NCBI RefSeq assembly: GCF_013359685.1
Contig: NZ_JABFMV010000012.1
Coordinates: 62,001 to 126,000 of the forward strand
Source: Leifsonia sp. C5G2
GTDB taxonomy: Bacteria; Actinomycetota; Actinomycetes; Actinomycetales; Microbacteriaceae
Direction of reading: 5' to 3'
DNA length: 64,000 nt
The translations under genes were made by a program, and so were the position numbers. Positions 10,073 to 18,825 of this stretch are shown here, in pieces. Below the pieces are notes generated by a model. It worked only from the letters and a program-made list of their open reading frames with translations. It was not told where the DNA came from and did no database searches. The first letter of the stretch is position 1; the number at the start of each line of letters is the position of its first letter.

Positions 10073-10693
10073 ATGGCCCGCAACCGTGACGAGCAGCGTC
10101 GTGCGGCCGGCGAGTCGGACCCGCTCGTCGAGGCCGCGCGCTACCGCCTGCGCCGCGACGCGGAGGCTCGGGGCGAGCCGGTCGAGGAGGCGAACGCCGG
10201 CCAGCCGAGCATGGACCAGCGCGCGCAGATCGTCGAGACGGCGATCCAGCAGGCGATCCGCCGCGGCGACTTCGACGACCTGCCCGGTGCGGGGAAGCCG
10301 CTGCCCGGCCTGACCGGCACGCACGACCCCGACTGGTGGATCCGCCGCAAGATCGAGCGGGAGCAGCTCACCGGGCTCGGGCCGCCCGCGCTCCTGCTGC
10401 GCACGGAGGACAAGGAACTGGAGGACCGGCTCGACCGCCTGGGCTCCGAGAGCGCGGTGCGGGAGCATCTCGAGGGCTTCAACCGCCGGATCGTCGAGGC
10501 CCGCCGGCAGCTGCAGGGCGGCCCGCCGGTCGTCACCCCGACCCGGGACGTGGAGGCCGAGGTGGAACGCTGGCGCGACCGGCGCCGCGAACGACTGCGC
10601 CAGGCGGAGGAGGCGCGGCGGGCCCAGCAGGAGGCATACGCCGCGCTCTCCCGCCGAGAGCGGCGCCGGTTGCGGCGCGAGTCCGGCCGCTGA
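10073..10693 (+). CDS. DUF1992 (DnaJ homologue subfamily C member 28-like) protein
   Basis: A 206-residue, strongly charged helical protein. Residues 40-110 carry the DUF1992 signature: an AIQQAIRRGDFDDLPGAGKPLP block followed by WWIRRKIEREQL. The C-terminal half is a long Arg/Glu-rich helix, probably coiled coil. The role of the family is unknown. TAGGGT (10061-10066) stands six bases before the ATG, so the message is probably leaderless, although GGTGG could act as a weak ribosome site. Confidence 0.82.
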   Translation: MARNRDEQRRAAGESDPLVEAARYRLRRDAEARGEPVEEANAGQPSMDQRAQIVETAIQQAIRRGDFDDLPGAGKPLPGLTGTHDPDWWIRRKIEREQLTGLGPPALLLRTEDKELEDRLDRLGSESAVREHLEGFNRRIVEARRQLQGGPPVVTPTRDVEAEVERWRDRRRERLRQAEEARRAQQEAYAALSRRERRRLRRESGR

Positions 10694-10707
10694 TCGCGCC
10701 TGCGGGC

Positions 10708-10767
10708 GTCCATGGGGCGCAACACGCCGTCCCGGGTGCGGCGGTCACGGCGTGTTGCGGCCCATCG
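10708..10767. repeat. Long palindrome between convergent genes, repeat family B copy 1
   Basis: The left arm CATGGGGCGCAACACGCCGT and its near-exact complement (ending at 10766) surround a 16-base loop. The same left arm occurs again at 57667-57744. The position between two convergent stop codons suggests a bidirectional terminator, but the shared sequence marks it as a repeat. Confidence 0.75.
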
Positions 10768-10774
10768 ATCGGCG

Positions 10775-11476
10775 CTACTCGGTGAGGTGCTGGTGCGGCG
10801 CGGTGAAGTGGATGCTGTCCGCGGTCACGCCGACGAGCCCGAGGGTGACGCGCAGCAGCTGCGGCGGCAGTCCGTCGGCCGGGGGAGGGGTGGCGGCGCC
10901 GAGCGTGACGCCCTTGCCGTCCGGGCCGGTCGCGGTCGCGGAATCGAGGTAGACCTGAACGTTGCCGCGCAGCGCCATCTGGTCGGCGGTGGTCGCCAGC
11001 TTCGGGCCGGTGTCCTTGCGGACGGTCAGGCTGAACCCGTCGATGGTGATGCTGTCGGCGGAGATCTTGAGCACCGGGATGCGGCTGCCGTCGGCGAGCG
11101 GCACGGTCACCACGCTGATGCCCTTCAGGCCCGAGAACGACAGCGAGCTGCTGCCCAGCTGCGCCGGGGGCTGGGTGAAGACGGGAGCGCCGGCGTCCGG
11201 GGCCGCCGGGGCCGCGGGCGCGGTCGGCGTTGGCGTCGGGGTCGGAGCGCCGGGAACGGCGGGGGAGCCGGGCACCGGGAGCGCCGGGACGCCCGGGACA
11301 CCGCTCGTCGGAATCGGGGTGGGGGTCGGGCTCGGCGAGCTGCACGACATGAAGAGCGGGATGCACCAGGCGGTGTGAGCGGTCGTCGGCACGCGCGCGG
11401 CGCCGAGGCCGGCGAGCGACGCGGCCACGCAGGCCACGAGTGCTCCGGCGACGAATCCCGAGCGGCGGCGGCTCAC
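10775..11476 (-). CDS. Exported protein with Pro/Thr-rich linker, third gene of the DUF6230 operon
   Basis: A 233-residue protein from a GTG whose last two bases overlap the upstream stop (GTGA). After SRRRSGF comes a hydrophobic export segment (about 8-27), a short Cys-containing stretch (WCIPLFMSC), a Pro/Thr/Ser linker of about 50 residues and a beta-rich C-terminal domain of about 130 residues. The domain's repeated hydrophobic strands look like those of the DUF6230 protein two genes upstream, so a shared origin is possible. It would sit at the outer membrane face. The function is unknown. Confidence 0.7.
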   Translation of the reverse strand: MSRRRSGFVAGALVACVAASLAGLGAARVPTTAHTAWCIPLFMSCSSPSPTPTPIPTSGVPGVPALPVPGSPAVPGAPTPTPTPTAPAAPAAPDAGAPVFTQPPAQLGSSSLSFSGLKGISVVTVPLADGSRIPVLKISADSITIDGFSLTVRKDTGPKLATTADQMALRGNVQVYLDSATATGPDGKGVTLGAATPPPADGLPPQLLRVTLGLVGVTADSIHFTAPHQHLTE

Positions 11477-12039
11477 GCGATCGCGCCCTTCGCCGGGTCG
11501 GCCGGCTCTGCGGCGGCGCCGTCCGTGATCGCCGCGGTGCCGGTCTCGGCGTCGTCGGCCGCGTCGGCGTTGTCGGCCGCGCCCTCGTTCTCGACGTCGT
11601 CCGGCGCGGCCGGGTCGGTCTCCACTTCCGGCTTCGGCGGCATCCACGCCACGGTCAGCACTCCGCCGACGCAGCTCAGCAGCATCCCGATGAAGAAGCC
11701 GCCGAGGTTCACGCCGACCAGCGAGTACACCGCGACCGCGAGCGCGATGATGCCGTAGAAGATGCGGTGCGCGGGCATCGCGATCACGAGCACGCCGAGC
11801 ACGACGAGGAGGATCGGGATGATCGTCGCCTGCAGCCCCTCGATGCCGAGCTGGACATGGATCTTGCCGATGTCGAGCTGACCCGAGAAGAACATCTCGA
11901 TGCCGCCGAGGGCCGTGAGCAGGCCGCCCCAGAACGGCCGGCTCCGGCGCCAGGCGCGGAACCGGGCGCGGCCGCCGGGGGCGTCCGTCCCGTCCGCTGT
12001 GCCCTGCCGGGTGGCGTGCGCGGCCACGATCAGAAGCAT
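11473..12039 (-). CDS. DUF6114 membrane protein
   Basis: A 188-residue protein with four hydrophobic segments (about residues 37-50, 68-90, 92-112 and 115-135) and a strongly acidic Ala/Asp/Glu tail of 50 residues. SRPFWGGLLTALGGIEMF and IPILLVVLGVL are characteristic of the DUF6114 proteins that sit next to DUF6230 genes in Streptomyces. The ATG at 12039 overlaps the upstream stop by ten bases; a GTG at 12027 is an alternative. The family has no known role. Position and overlaps indicate one operon with its two neighbours. Confidence 0.78.
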   Translation of the reverse strand: MLLIVAAHATRQGTADGTDAPGGRARFRAWRRSRPFWGGLLTALGGIEMFFSGQLDIGKIHVQLGIEGLQATIIPILLVVLGVLVIAMPAHRIFYGIIALAVAVYSLVGVNLGGFFIGMLLSCVGGVLTVAWMPPKPEVETDPAAPDDVENEGAADNADAADDAETGTAAITDGAAAEPADPAKGAIA

Positions 12040-12626
12040 CCCTTCGAGCCGTCGGTCAGCTGCACGTGCATGCCGTTGAGGGTGAAGACCGAGGCCTGGG
12101 TGCTCCACGCGGTCTGCTGCAGGTTCGTGATCGTGACGGTGTCGGCGTCCTGCGCGAAGTCGCCTGCCGCGCCCTTCGCCGTCGTGTTCACGGTGGAGGC
12201 GTCGACGCCGATGCGGATGTTGTGGAACTCGGAGTCGCCCTTGAGGTCCGTCATCCCGATCTGCAGGTCGGAGGCCGAGGCGGGGTTGCCGCCGCCGCCC
12301 GCGGTGATGAGCATGCCCACCTTGCCGAGCGGAGTGTCGGTGACGACCGCCTGGCAGAGGTCGGAGAGCGTGGCCGACTTGATGTTGGCGATGGCGACCT
12401 GGTGGTCCTTGCCCGCGGTGTCGGGGGCGACGCCGGCGTACTGCGAGAAGCCGGTCCCGTCGAGCTTGGTCGCGCTGATCTGGAACTGGCTGCCGGAGAC
12501 GGCGAACGACACGGGCACAGCGCCCTGCGCGACGCCGGTCATCAGCACCGTGGAGACGATCGCGACGGGGACGGCGGCGAGAACGATCCGTCCGGCGTGC
12601 GAACCGGCGAGCTTTCGGAACTTCAT
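12030..12626 (-). CDS. DUF6230 exported protein
   Basis: A 198-residue protein with an N-terminal membrane/signal segment (about 14-36) and a beta-rich outer domain. The patterns DLQIGMTDLKGDSEFHNI, IGVDAST and ADTVTITNLQQTAWSTQA with a terminal Gly-Cys-Phe follow the DUF6230 family of actinobacteria. A strong AGGAGG stands six bases before the ATG. It is the first gene of a three-gene unit with DUF6114 and a Pro-rich exported protein, divergent from a TetR gene. The role is unknown; a lipid- or envelope-linked job is only a guess. Confidence 0.8.
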   Translation of the reverse strand: MKFRKLAGSHAGRIVLAAVPVAIVSTVLMTGVAQGAVPVSFAVSGSQFQISATKLDGTGFSQYAGVAPDTAGKDHQVAIANIKSATLSDLCQAVVTDTPLGKVGMLITAGGGGNPASASDLQIGMTDLKGDSEFHNIRIGVDASTVNTTAKGAAGDFAQDADTVTITNLQQTAWSTQASVFTLNGMHVQLTDGSKGCF

Positions 12627-12679
12627 CGATCCTCCTGTTCGGGGGACTTGACAGCAACGCCGCAGTCAGGTCCAGATGC

Positions 12680-12752
12680 GAGCTTAGACGTTATTGACCG
12701 TGTGTCAATAGTTGCGCCTGCACACCGTTCGCTTGAGCGAGGCGGATAGGCT
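12680..12752. promoter_or_regulatory. TetR operator and divergent promoters
   Basis: TATTGAC-N5-GTCAATA (12692-12710) is a perfect inverted repeat. Its right half contains the complement of a TTGACA -35 element that, with TAAGCT 16 bp away, would drive the DUF6230 operon, so a bound repressor would block it. On the plus strand TAGGCT (12747-12752) lies six bases before the TetR ATG. Confidence 0.6.
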
Positions 12753-12758
12753 CGACGC

Positions 12759-13346
12759 ATGGAGAACGACCGGCGCACGCGGTTGACGCCGGACGAGCGT
12801 CGGGCGCAGCTGGTCGCGCTCGGGGTGGCGTTCCTCGCCGACAACCCGCTGGACCAGCTGACGATCGACGACCTGTCGGCGCGCGCTGGCGTCTCGCGCG
12901 GCCTCCTGTTCCACTACTTCGGGTCGAAGCAGGGGCTCCACCGGGAGGTCGTGCGCACGGCCCGCGACGCCATGCTGCACGCGACGGAACCGGTCGACGG
13001 CCTCCCGCCGCTCGACCGGCTGCACGACACGCTGGAGCGGATCGTCGCGTTCGTGCGCGAGCACAGCGGCACGTTCTACTCCCTGGTGCGCGGTGTCGCG
13101 TCCGGGGACACCGAGGTGCGCCAGGTGGTCGAGGAGGCCCGTGCCGAGCAAGCGGAGCGCGTGGTGGCCGTGTTCCTCGAACTCGGCGCGGCGGACACCC
13201 CGATGCTGCGCATCGCGCTGCGGTCGTGGATCGCCTTCGCCGAGGAGGCGCTCGTCGAGAGCGCCATCGGCACCGACCTGGCCTCGGAGGAGATCGTCGG
13301 TTTCCTGGAGCGGAGCGCCCGCGGCGTCGTCGACGCCCTGGGCTAG
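12759..13346 (+). CDS. TetR-family regulator, probably of the DUF6230 operon
   Basis: A 195-residue protein. Residues 10-60 hold the TetR helix-turn-helix, with LTIDDLSARAGVSRGLLFHYFGSKQGL matching the family pattern; the rest is the helical ligand-binding and dimer domain. It is divergent from the DUF6230 operon and shares a palindromic operator region, so it probably represses that operon. The message is probably leaderless. Its last four bases overlap the end of the convergent acidic-protein gene. Confidence 0.85.
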   Translation: MENDRRTRLTPDERRAQLVALGVAFLADNPLDQLTIDDLSARAGVSRGLLFHYFGSKQGLHREVVRTARDAMLHATEPVDGLPPLDRLHDTLERIVAFVREHSGTFYSLVRGVASGDTEVRQVVEEARAEQAERVVAVFLELGAADTPMLRIALRSWIAFAEEALVESAIGTDLASEEIVGFLERSARGVVDALG

Positions 13347-13666
13347 ATCCCCTCCTCCTCCACGTCGTCCTCGGTCAGCACGCCGTCCTCCTCGGAGTCG
13401 CCGCCGTGCTCGTCGTACACCGGCTCGGCCTCGCGTGCCTGGCCGCCGGTCGGGCCGTCGTTGCCGTCGCCCGGCCCGGACCAGATCGTCTCGCCGGCGA
13501 CTGCGTCGTTGGTGACCAGTTCGTCGGCGAAGTCGGCCTCGGCCTCCGGGTCGTTCAGCGCGTAGTCCACGTCGCCGTCCGCCGGGTCGGCCCAGCCGGG
13601 GGTCTCGCCCGCGTCGGTCTCGCCGATCTCGACGTCGTCGACTCCGTCCTCCGGAATCCGCTCCAT
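13343..13666 (-). CDS. Acidic hypothetical protein, 107 residues
   Basis: A soluble protein with a very low calculated pI, rich in Asp, Glu and Gly and predicted to be disordered. GGGAGG precedes the ATG. It resembles in composition the actinobacterial DUF5709-type proteins, but I cannot assign it firmly. It overlaps the TetR gene end by four bases in convergent orientation. Confidence 0.6.
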   Translation of the reverse strand: MERIPEDGVDDVEIGETDAGETPGWADPADGDVDYALNDPEAEADFADELVTNDAVAGETIWSGPGDGNDGPTGGQAREAEPVYDEHGGDSEEDGVLTEDDVEEEGI

Positions 13667-13726
13667 GCGCAGCCTCCCTCTCGCCGTGTCGCTTCCCCAC
13701 GCACCCTACCCCCGCCCTCACGCAAA

Positions 13727-13793
13727 CAGCTCCGGAGTTCTTCGAGCGAATCGCGGGGATTCGGTCGTAGGACTCCGGAGCTGATGGCTGGGG
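13727..13793. repeat. Palindromic intergenic repeat, family A copy 1
   Basis: CAGCTCCGGAGT and its complement form the outer stem (13727-13738 and 13772-13783), enclosing TTCGAGCGAATCGC and a short inner inverted stretch, and the element closes with GATGGCTGGGG. Two further copies lie at 18826 and 48801. It follows the DsbA-like gene and may terminate transcription. Confidence 0.75.
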
Positions 13794-13800
13794 ACGTAGG

Positions 13801-14709
13801 TCAGTTGGAGGTCGGGAAGGTGATGGTCTTGCCCGAGCCGGCGTCCTTGACCGCGGCGTCCTTGAAGGCGGCGAACTGGGCCGCGTCGGTGAAGCCGCCC
13901 TGGTAGCGCTCGCCGTTCACGAACACGGTCGGGGTGCCGAAGCCGCCGGACGTGGGGTTCTTCAGCTGCGTGTTCTTCGTCGCGTCGGCCGTCATGTTGG
14001 TCACGAAGTCGGCGAAGGTCTGCTTGTTGACGCAGTCGGTCACGGCCTTCGAGTCCACCCCGGCGTCCTTGAAGATGGAGAGGATCTCGGAGTTGGTGAG
14101 GCCGGTGCCGGTCTGCTCGTCGGGCTGCTTGGCGAACAGCGCTGAGTTGACGTCCCAGAACTTGCTCGGCTCGGAGTTCGCGACGCACGACACCGCGGCT
14201 CCCGCCCGGGTCGAGTACTGCTGGTTCTGCGCGCTGTCGAGGATCGCGACCGGATGGATCTCGAGCGTCGCCGAGCCGTCGCTCAGCCACTGCTTGATCT
14301 GGTCGTCGTTGGTGGTCTCGAACTGGTCGCAGTACGGGCACTGGTAGTCGAGCCAGATCTGGATGTGCGCGGTCTTGCCGTCGAGCTCCATCTTGTTCGG
14401 CGTGGGCTGCGCGCCGCTCTTGATGGCGGGCGTGGAGACCGCCTTGTCCGGTGCGGTGAGCAGGATGCCGCCGCTCGCCATGTTCTTCGGGTTGGCCGCC
14501 GCGCCGCCGCCGGTGCCGACGGTCGTGAAGATGACGACGCCGATGATGGCGAGCACCGCGATCACTCCGACGATGACGGAGCTCTGGACGATGACCTTGC
14601 GCCGCTTCGCCTTCTTGGCGGCCTCTTCGCGCATCCTCCTGGCTGTCTCGCGCGCCTCCTCGCGGCGGTCGCGTTTCGTCGGACCTGTCGATCCCTTGCC
14701 AGTTGCCAT
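13801..14709 (-). CDS. Membrane-anchored DsbA-like thiol oxidoreductase
   Basis: A 302-residue protein. The first 38 residues are cytoplasmic and very basic, followed by a membrane helix (about 39-62) and an extracytoplasmic thioredoxin-fold domain of the Thioredoxin_4/DsbA group. The active site CPYC is at residues 124-127. A helical insertion and GGFGTPTVFVNGERY, the cis-Pro region typical of the fold, come later. Two further Cys (in SCVAN and VTDCVN) may form a structural disulfide. Such proteins help oxidative folding of exported proteins. No VKOR or DsbB partner lies nearby. Confidence 0.85.
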   Translation of the reverse strand: MATGKGSTGPTKRDRREEARETARRMREEAAKKAKRRKVIVQSSVIVGVIAVLAIIGVVIFTTVGTGGGAAANPKNMASGGILLTAPDKAVSTPAIKSGAQPTPNKMELDGKTAHIQIWLDYQCPYCDQFETTNDDQIKQWLSDGSATLEIHPVAILDSAQNQQYSTRAGAAVSCVANSEPSKFWDVNSALFAKQPDEQTGTGLTNSEILSIFKDAGVDSKAVTDCVNKQTFADFVTNMTADATKNTQLKNPTSGGFGTPTVFVNGERYQGGFTDAAQFAAFKDAAVKDAGSGKTITFPTSN

Positions 14710-14831
14710 TCAGCTCATCCCATCGAACCGTGAACAGTGTCCTCCTGATCGTAGGGGGGATTTGCTATGAAGCCGCTGTGCCGCAGCTCCGGCCTCTCTA
14801 TCCGCGTGCTCCACGGAGACTGCTCAGCGGC

Positions 14832-16283
14832 TCACTCGGCCGCCGCCTGTGCCCGCCCGAGCTCCACGTCCTCCACACGCGACCGCGGCATCGCCAGCCC
14901 GGCGACGATGGTGAGCACCGCCGCGACCGCGACCGCGGCGAACACCGACGTGGAGGCCGCCTGGATGGTCGCCGCGTCGTGCGCACCGCCCGCCGACGCG
15001 CCGATGATGGCGTTGGCGATCGCGCCGAACACGGCGACGCCGACCGCGCTGCCGATGGACCGGGCGAACATGTTGCTGCCGGTCACGACGCCGCGCTCGT
15101 TCCACGGCACGCTCGACTGCGCCGCGATGAGCGTCGGGGCCGCGATGAGGCCCATTCCGAGGCCGACGACGAAGCAGCTCGCCGCGACGAAGAGCACCGA
15201 CGGCGTCAGGGAGGTCAGCGCGAGAGCGCTCGCGCCGAGGATGGCGATCACGGTCCCGAGCAGCGCGGTGTTGCGGAATCCGATGCGCAGGTAGAACCGC
15301 CCGGAGAGGCTCGCGGCGATCGGCCAGCCGAGCGTCAGCGCGGCGACGGCAAGACCGGAGACGATGGGCGCAGCGCCGGTCGTGCCCTCCAGGTAGGTCG
15401 GCACGTACGAGGTCAGCCCGATCAGGATGGCGCCGACGCCGAGCGAGATGAGCGTCGTCGTCACCAGCAGGCGGCGGGAGAACACCCACAGCGGAAGGAC
15501 CGGCTCTGCCGCCTTCCGCTCGACCAGAACGAAGGCGACGAGCAGCACGGCGCCGAGGGCGAACGAGCCGATGCTCCAGATCGAGTCCCACGCCCAGGCC
15601 TGGCCGCCCTCCAGCACCGCGAGGATGAGGAGTGTCATGCCGCCGGTGAGGAGGGCGGCACCGGCGTAGTCGATCCGGTGCTTCCGGCGCTCGATGCTCT
15701 CGTGGAACGTGCGGATCAGCATCCACGCCGCCAGCAGGCAGAGCGGGACGTTGACGAAGAAGATCCACCGCCAGGACAGGAACTGCGAGAAGACCCCGCC
15801 GAGGGTCGGCCCGACGACCGAGGAGATCGCCCACACGCTCGCCAGGTAGCCCTGGGTCTTGGCCCGCTCGGCGACGGTGTAGATGTCGCCGGCGATCGTC
15901 ATCGACATCGGCTGGATGGCGCCCGCCCCGAGCCCCTGCAGGGCGCGGAACGCGATCAGCGCGGGCATGCTCCAGGCGAACCCGCACAGCACGGATCCGA
16001 CGAGGAACAGCGCGATGCCGATCAGCACGATCGGCTTGCGGCCGACCGTGTCGGCGAGCTTGGCGTACACCGGCACCGAGACGGCCTGCGCGAGCAGGTA
16101 GATCGAGAACAGCCACGGGAACTGCGCGAAGCCGCCCAGGTCCTGCACGATCGAGGGGACCGCCGTCGCGAGGATCGTCGAATCGATGGCCACCAGCCCG
16201 GTCGTCAGCATGAGGGCGATCAGGATGGGGCCGCGTTCCGATCGGAAGCCGACGCTCGCTCGGGTGGGTTCGTTCATATCCAT
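14832..16283 (-). CDS. MFS multidrug transporter, DHA2 type
   Basis: A 483-residue protein with about 14 membrane helices. VAIDSTILATAVPSI in helix 1 is the DHA2 pattern with its conserved Asp, KLADTVGRKP is motif A, and SSVVGPTLGGVFSQFLSWRWIFFVN is the antiporter motif C region. The ATG at 16283 lies behind a strong GGAAGGAGGAG. It is divergent from an ArsR-type gene with an inverted GTGAAAGA repeat between them, so it is probably under that regulator's control. The substrate is unknown. Confidence 0.88.
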   Translation of the reverse strand: MDMNEPTRASVGFRSERGPILIALMLTTGLVAIDSTILATAVPSIVQDLGGFAQFPWLFSIYLLAQAVSVPVYAKLADTVGRKPIVLIGIALFLVGSVLCGFAWSMPALIAFRALQGLGAGAIQPMSMTIAGDIYTVAERAKTQGYLASVWAISSVVGPTLGGVFSQFLSWRWIFFVNVPLCLLAAWMLIRTFHESIERRKHRIDYAGAALLTGGMTLLILAVLEGGQAWAWDSIWSIGSFALGAVLLVAFVLVERKAAEPVLPLWVFSRRLLVTTTLISLGVGAILIGLTSYVPTYLEGTTGAAPIVSGLAVAALTLGWPIAASLSGRFYLRIGFRNTALLGTVIAILGASALALTSLTPSVLFVAASCFVVGLGMGLIAAPTLIAAQSSVPWNERGVVTGSNMFARSIGSAVGVAVFGAIANAIIGASAGGAHDAATIQAASTSVFAAVAVAAVLTIVAGLAMPRSRVEDVELGRAQAAAE

Positions 16284-16321
16284 CAACAAGTCTCCTCCTT
16301 CCGCGGGCATTCCCGCTTGAC

Positions 16322-16363
16322 GTGAAAGAGGAGCCGCGCGACAATCTGAAACATGTCTTTCAC
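16322..16363. promoter_or_regulatory. Candidate operator of the ArsR-type regulator
   Basis: GTGAAAGA (16322-16329) and TCTTTCAC (16356-16363) are exact complements 26 bases apart, and TGAAA-N6-TTTCA overlaps the regulator start codon. A protein bound here would affect both the divergent pump and its own gene. Confidence 0.45.
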
Positions 16364-16991
16364 ATCGGGCAGACCGGAGCGCCGGACCACCGTCACCGAC
16401 CCGCGCGCGCTGCGTGCGCTCGCGCACCCGCTGCGGCTCGCGCTGCTCGACCACCTGATGTCGTTCGGCCCACGCACCGCGAGCGAGTGCGCGGCCGTCG
16501 TCGGGTCGACACCGTCCAACTGCAGCTACCACCTGCGGGCGCTCGCCAAGGTCGGGCTGGTGGAGGCGGTGGACGCGGACGACGGCCGCGAGCGCCCCTG
16601 GCGGTCCGCCTCCACCGGCCTGACGTTCGGACGGTCGGAGGACCCGGAGTTCGCGATCGGCTCCGACACCGTCGAGCGCGCCCTTGCCGACCGGCAGGTC
16701 GACGACGAGGCGGCCCTCATCCACCGCGCGATCGCCCAGCGCGACGACCAGCCGGTGGAGTGGCGGGAGGCCAGCATGCTCTTCGGCTACGCCCTGCGGC
16801 TGACGCCCGCCGAGCTGCGCGAGCTGGGGGAGAAGCTGGATGCGCTCATCCGCCCGTACATCGCCCTCACGCGCGATGACGCCCCGGCCGGGAGCGACGT
16901 CGTCGCGCTGCACCTGAACGCCTTCCGCCACCCGGATGCCGACGCCGCGGCCCGCGCGGCGGACGCCTCGAGCGAGGAGGACCTCCCGTGA
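16353..16991 (+). CDS. ArsR-type (HTH_20) winged-helix regulator
   Basis: A 212-residue protein. Residues 18-95 form an ArsR-like winged helix: DPRALRALAHPLRLALLDHL, then TASECAAVVGSTPSNCSYHLRALAKVGLVE as recognition region. The remainder is helical, with no metal-binding Cys cluster, so it is of the HTH_20 type rather than a metal sensor. It is followed without a gap by an MFS gene (GTGA overlap) and is divergent from a second MFS gene, so it probably controls both transporters. Confidence 0.83.
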   Translation: MSFTSGRPERRTTVTDPRALRALAHPLRLALLDHLMSFGPRTASECAAVVGSTPSNCSYHLRALAKVGLVEAVDADDGRERPWRSASTGLTFGRSEDPEFAIGSDTVERALADRQVDDEAALIHRAIAQRDDQPVEWREASMLFGYALRLTPAELRELGEKLDALIRPYIALTRDDAPAGSDVVALHLNAFRHPDADAAARAADASSEEDLP

Positions 16992-18253
16992 CCACCGCCC
17001 CGGCCCCCGCAGCGCGTCCCGCCCGCTCGCGCTCGCCGCTGTTCCGTCGCGACTTCGCGCTGATCTGGACGGCGGGCCTCGTCTCCGACACCGGCGACTG
17101 GCTGCTGATGATCGCCCTGCCGCTGTTCGCGCTCTCGGCGACCGGCTCGGCCCTCGGCGCGTCCACCGTCTTCCTGGTGGAGCTGGTGCCGATGCTGCTC
17201 CTCGGCAGCTTCCTCGGCGTCCTGGTCGACCGCTGGGACCACCGGAGGACCATCGTCGTCGTCGCGCTGCTGCAGGGTGTGCTGCTCCTGCCGCTGCTGT
17301 TCGCGACCGCCGACACCATGGGCATCGTCTACGCGGTCGCGGGTGTGGAGGCGGTGCTCGGCGCGATCATCAACCCGGCCAGGCAGGCGATGATCCCGCA
17401 GGTGGTCGGTCCGGACCAGCTCGCCCGCGGCAACGCGCTCGTCGCGGTGAGCGACAGCCTCGCCCGGCTCATCGGCTCGCCGATCGGCGGTCTCGCGTTC
17501 GCGTTGTGGGGTCTGACCGGCGTCGTCATCGCCGACGCCGCGACCTACCTGGTGACGGCGGTGCTCGTCGCGATCAGCAGGCCGCATCCACCGGCCGCAC
17601 CCGACGCGGAGGGTGAGGAGCCGGTCGCCGCGGAGCGCCGCATCCTGCGCGAGTGGGTGGAGGGCCTCGCCCTGATCGCCCGGTCCGGGACGCTGCGCGT
17701 CCTCGGCCTCATCGCCGCCCTCGGCGGGGTGGCGCAGGGTCTCTTCCTCGTCCTGTTCCTCGTCTACGTGACGCAGAACCTCGGCGCGGGGGACACCGGC
17801 GCCGGCATCATCCGCGGCGTGCAGGCCATCGGCGGCGTGGTCGGCGGCCTCGTCACCGGATGGCTCGCGCGACGCCTCGGCCCGCGCTCGCTGGTGGGCG
17901 GCGGCTACCTGGTGTTCGGGATCCTGTCCCTGCTCGCGTGGAACCTCGCGCCCTTCACCACGGCGCTCTGGGTCTACGCCGGGCTGTTCATCGCCATGGG
18001 CCTCCCCTCGGTGACCACCGCGACCGGCGAGATCACCTTGGTGCAGACCCTCGTCCCGCCCCGCGCGCTCGGCCGCGTGATCGCCGCAATGACCACGGTG
18101 GACGGCGCCGCCCAGGGTCTCGGACTGCTGCTCGGCGGCCTTCTCGCGGACAGCGGCGACATCGTCCCGATCCTCGACTTCCAGGCGTCGCTGTACCTGT
18201 TGTGCGGGGTGATCGGGGTGCTCGCCCTGCGGCGGGAGAAGCGTCTTCCATAA
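16988..18253 (+). CDS. MFS transporter (MFS_3 / EntS-like)
   Basis: A 421-residue protein with about 12 membrane helices. It begins with the LFRRDFALIWTAGLVSDTGDW pattern typical of the MFS_3 group (EntS-like and macrolide-type exporters), and LVDRWDHRRT is motif A. The GTG overlaps the stop of the ArsR-type gene, so translation is coupled and both genes belong to one operon. It is probably an exporter of unknown substrate. Confidence 0.85.
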   Translation: MTTAPAPAARPARSRSPLFRRDFALIWTAGLVSDTGDWLLMIALPLFALSATGSALGASTVFLVELVPMLLLGSFLGVLVDRWDHRRTIVVVALLQGVLLLPLLFATADTMGIVYAVAGVEAVLGAIINPARQAMIPQVVGPDQLARGNALVAVSDSLARLIGSPIGGLAFALWGLTGVVIADAATYLVTAVLVAISRPHPPAAPDAEGEEPVAAERRILREWVEGLALIARSGTLRVLGLIAALGGVAQGLFLVLFLVYVTQNLGAGDTGAGIIRGVQAIGGVVGGLVTGWLARRLGPRSLVGGGYLVFGILSLLAWNLAPFTTALWVYAGLFIAMGLPSVTTATGEITLVQTLVPPRALGRVIAAMTTVDGAAQGLGLLLGGLLADSGDIVPILDFQASLYLLCGVIGVLALRREKRLP

Positions 18254-18306
18254 CGGGTCTCCGGGCCAGTAGTGTGGCGCCACCGAGGTCTCGCCGGAGG
18301 TGAGTG

Positions 18307-18807
18307 ATGACGTTCCGCATCCCGCTGATCCGCCGTACGCCGGCACGGCGCACCGTGACGGCCCTCGTGCTCGCCGGCGCCGCGTTCACGGGGCTCACCG
18401 CGTGCACGCTCTGGGCGCCGCAGGACACCCTGTACATCGAGGAGGCCAGCGTCGGGCCGAGCGCGACCGTCGGCGACGTCTTCGTCGGGAACGCGGTGCT
18501 GGTCAGCGGTGGGGGCGACACGGCGAACCTCGTGGTCACGCTCGTGAACGAGGGCGGCGACACCCAGCAGGTGCAGCTGGCGCCGCAGGGCAGCCGGACC
18601 ATCTCGGTGACGCTCGAGCCGCGCGAGATCAAGAAACTGGGCGACCCGCCCGACGAGCTGTCGACGGTCACGGGCCTGACCGCGAAGCCCGGTGCGCTCA
18701 CCACGGTCACCGTGACGAGCGCCGGCAACACGGTCGGCCTCCAGGTGCCGGTCGTCACCCCTGCCTTGCAGCCGTACTCCACCCTCACCCCCTCCCCGTC
18801 CTCCTGA
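18307..18807 (+). CDS. Small lipoprotein of unknown function
   Basis: A 166-residue protein. The basic N-terminus, hydrophobic stretch and lipobox LTAC near residue 33 mark a lipoprotein. The mature part is a beta-sandwich-like domain of about 120 residues with a Pro/Ser/Thr tail, so it may be a small extracellular binding or structural domain. GGAGG (18296-18300) favours the ATG at 18307 over the GTG just before it. TAGTGT near 18270 may be the -10. The family is not recognised. Confidence 0.72.
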   Translation: MTFRIPLIRRTPARRTVTALVLAGAAFTGLTACTLWAPQDTLYIEEASVGPSATVGDVFVGNAVLVSGGGDTANLVVTLVNEGGDTQQVQLAPQGSRTISVTLEPREIKKLGDPPDELSTVTGLTAKPGALTTVTVTSAGNTVGLQVPVVTPALQPYSTLTPSPSS

Positions 18808-18825
18808 CCCGCTCCGACCCGCCCG

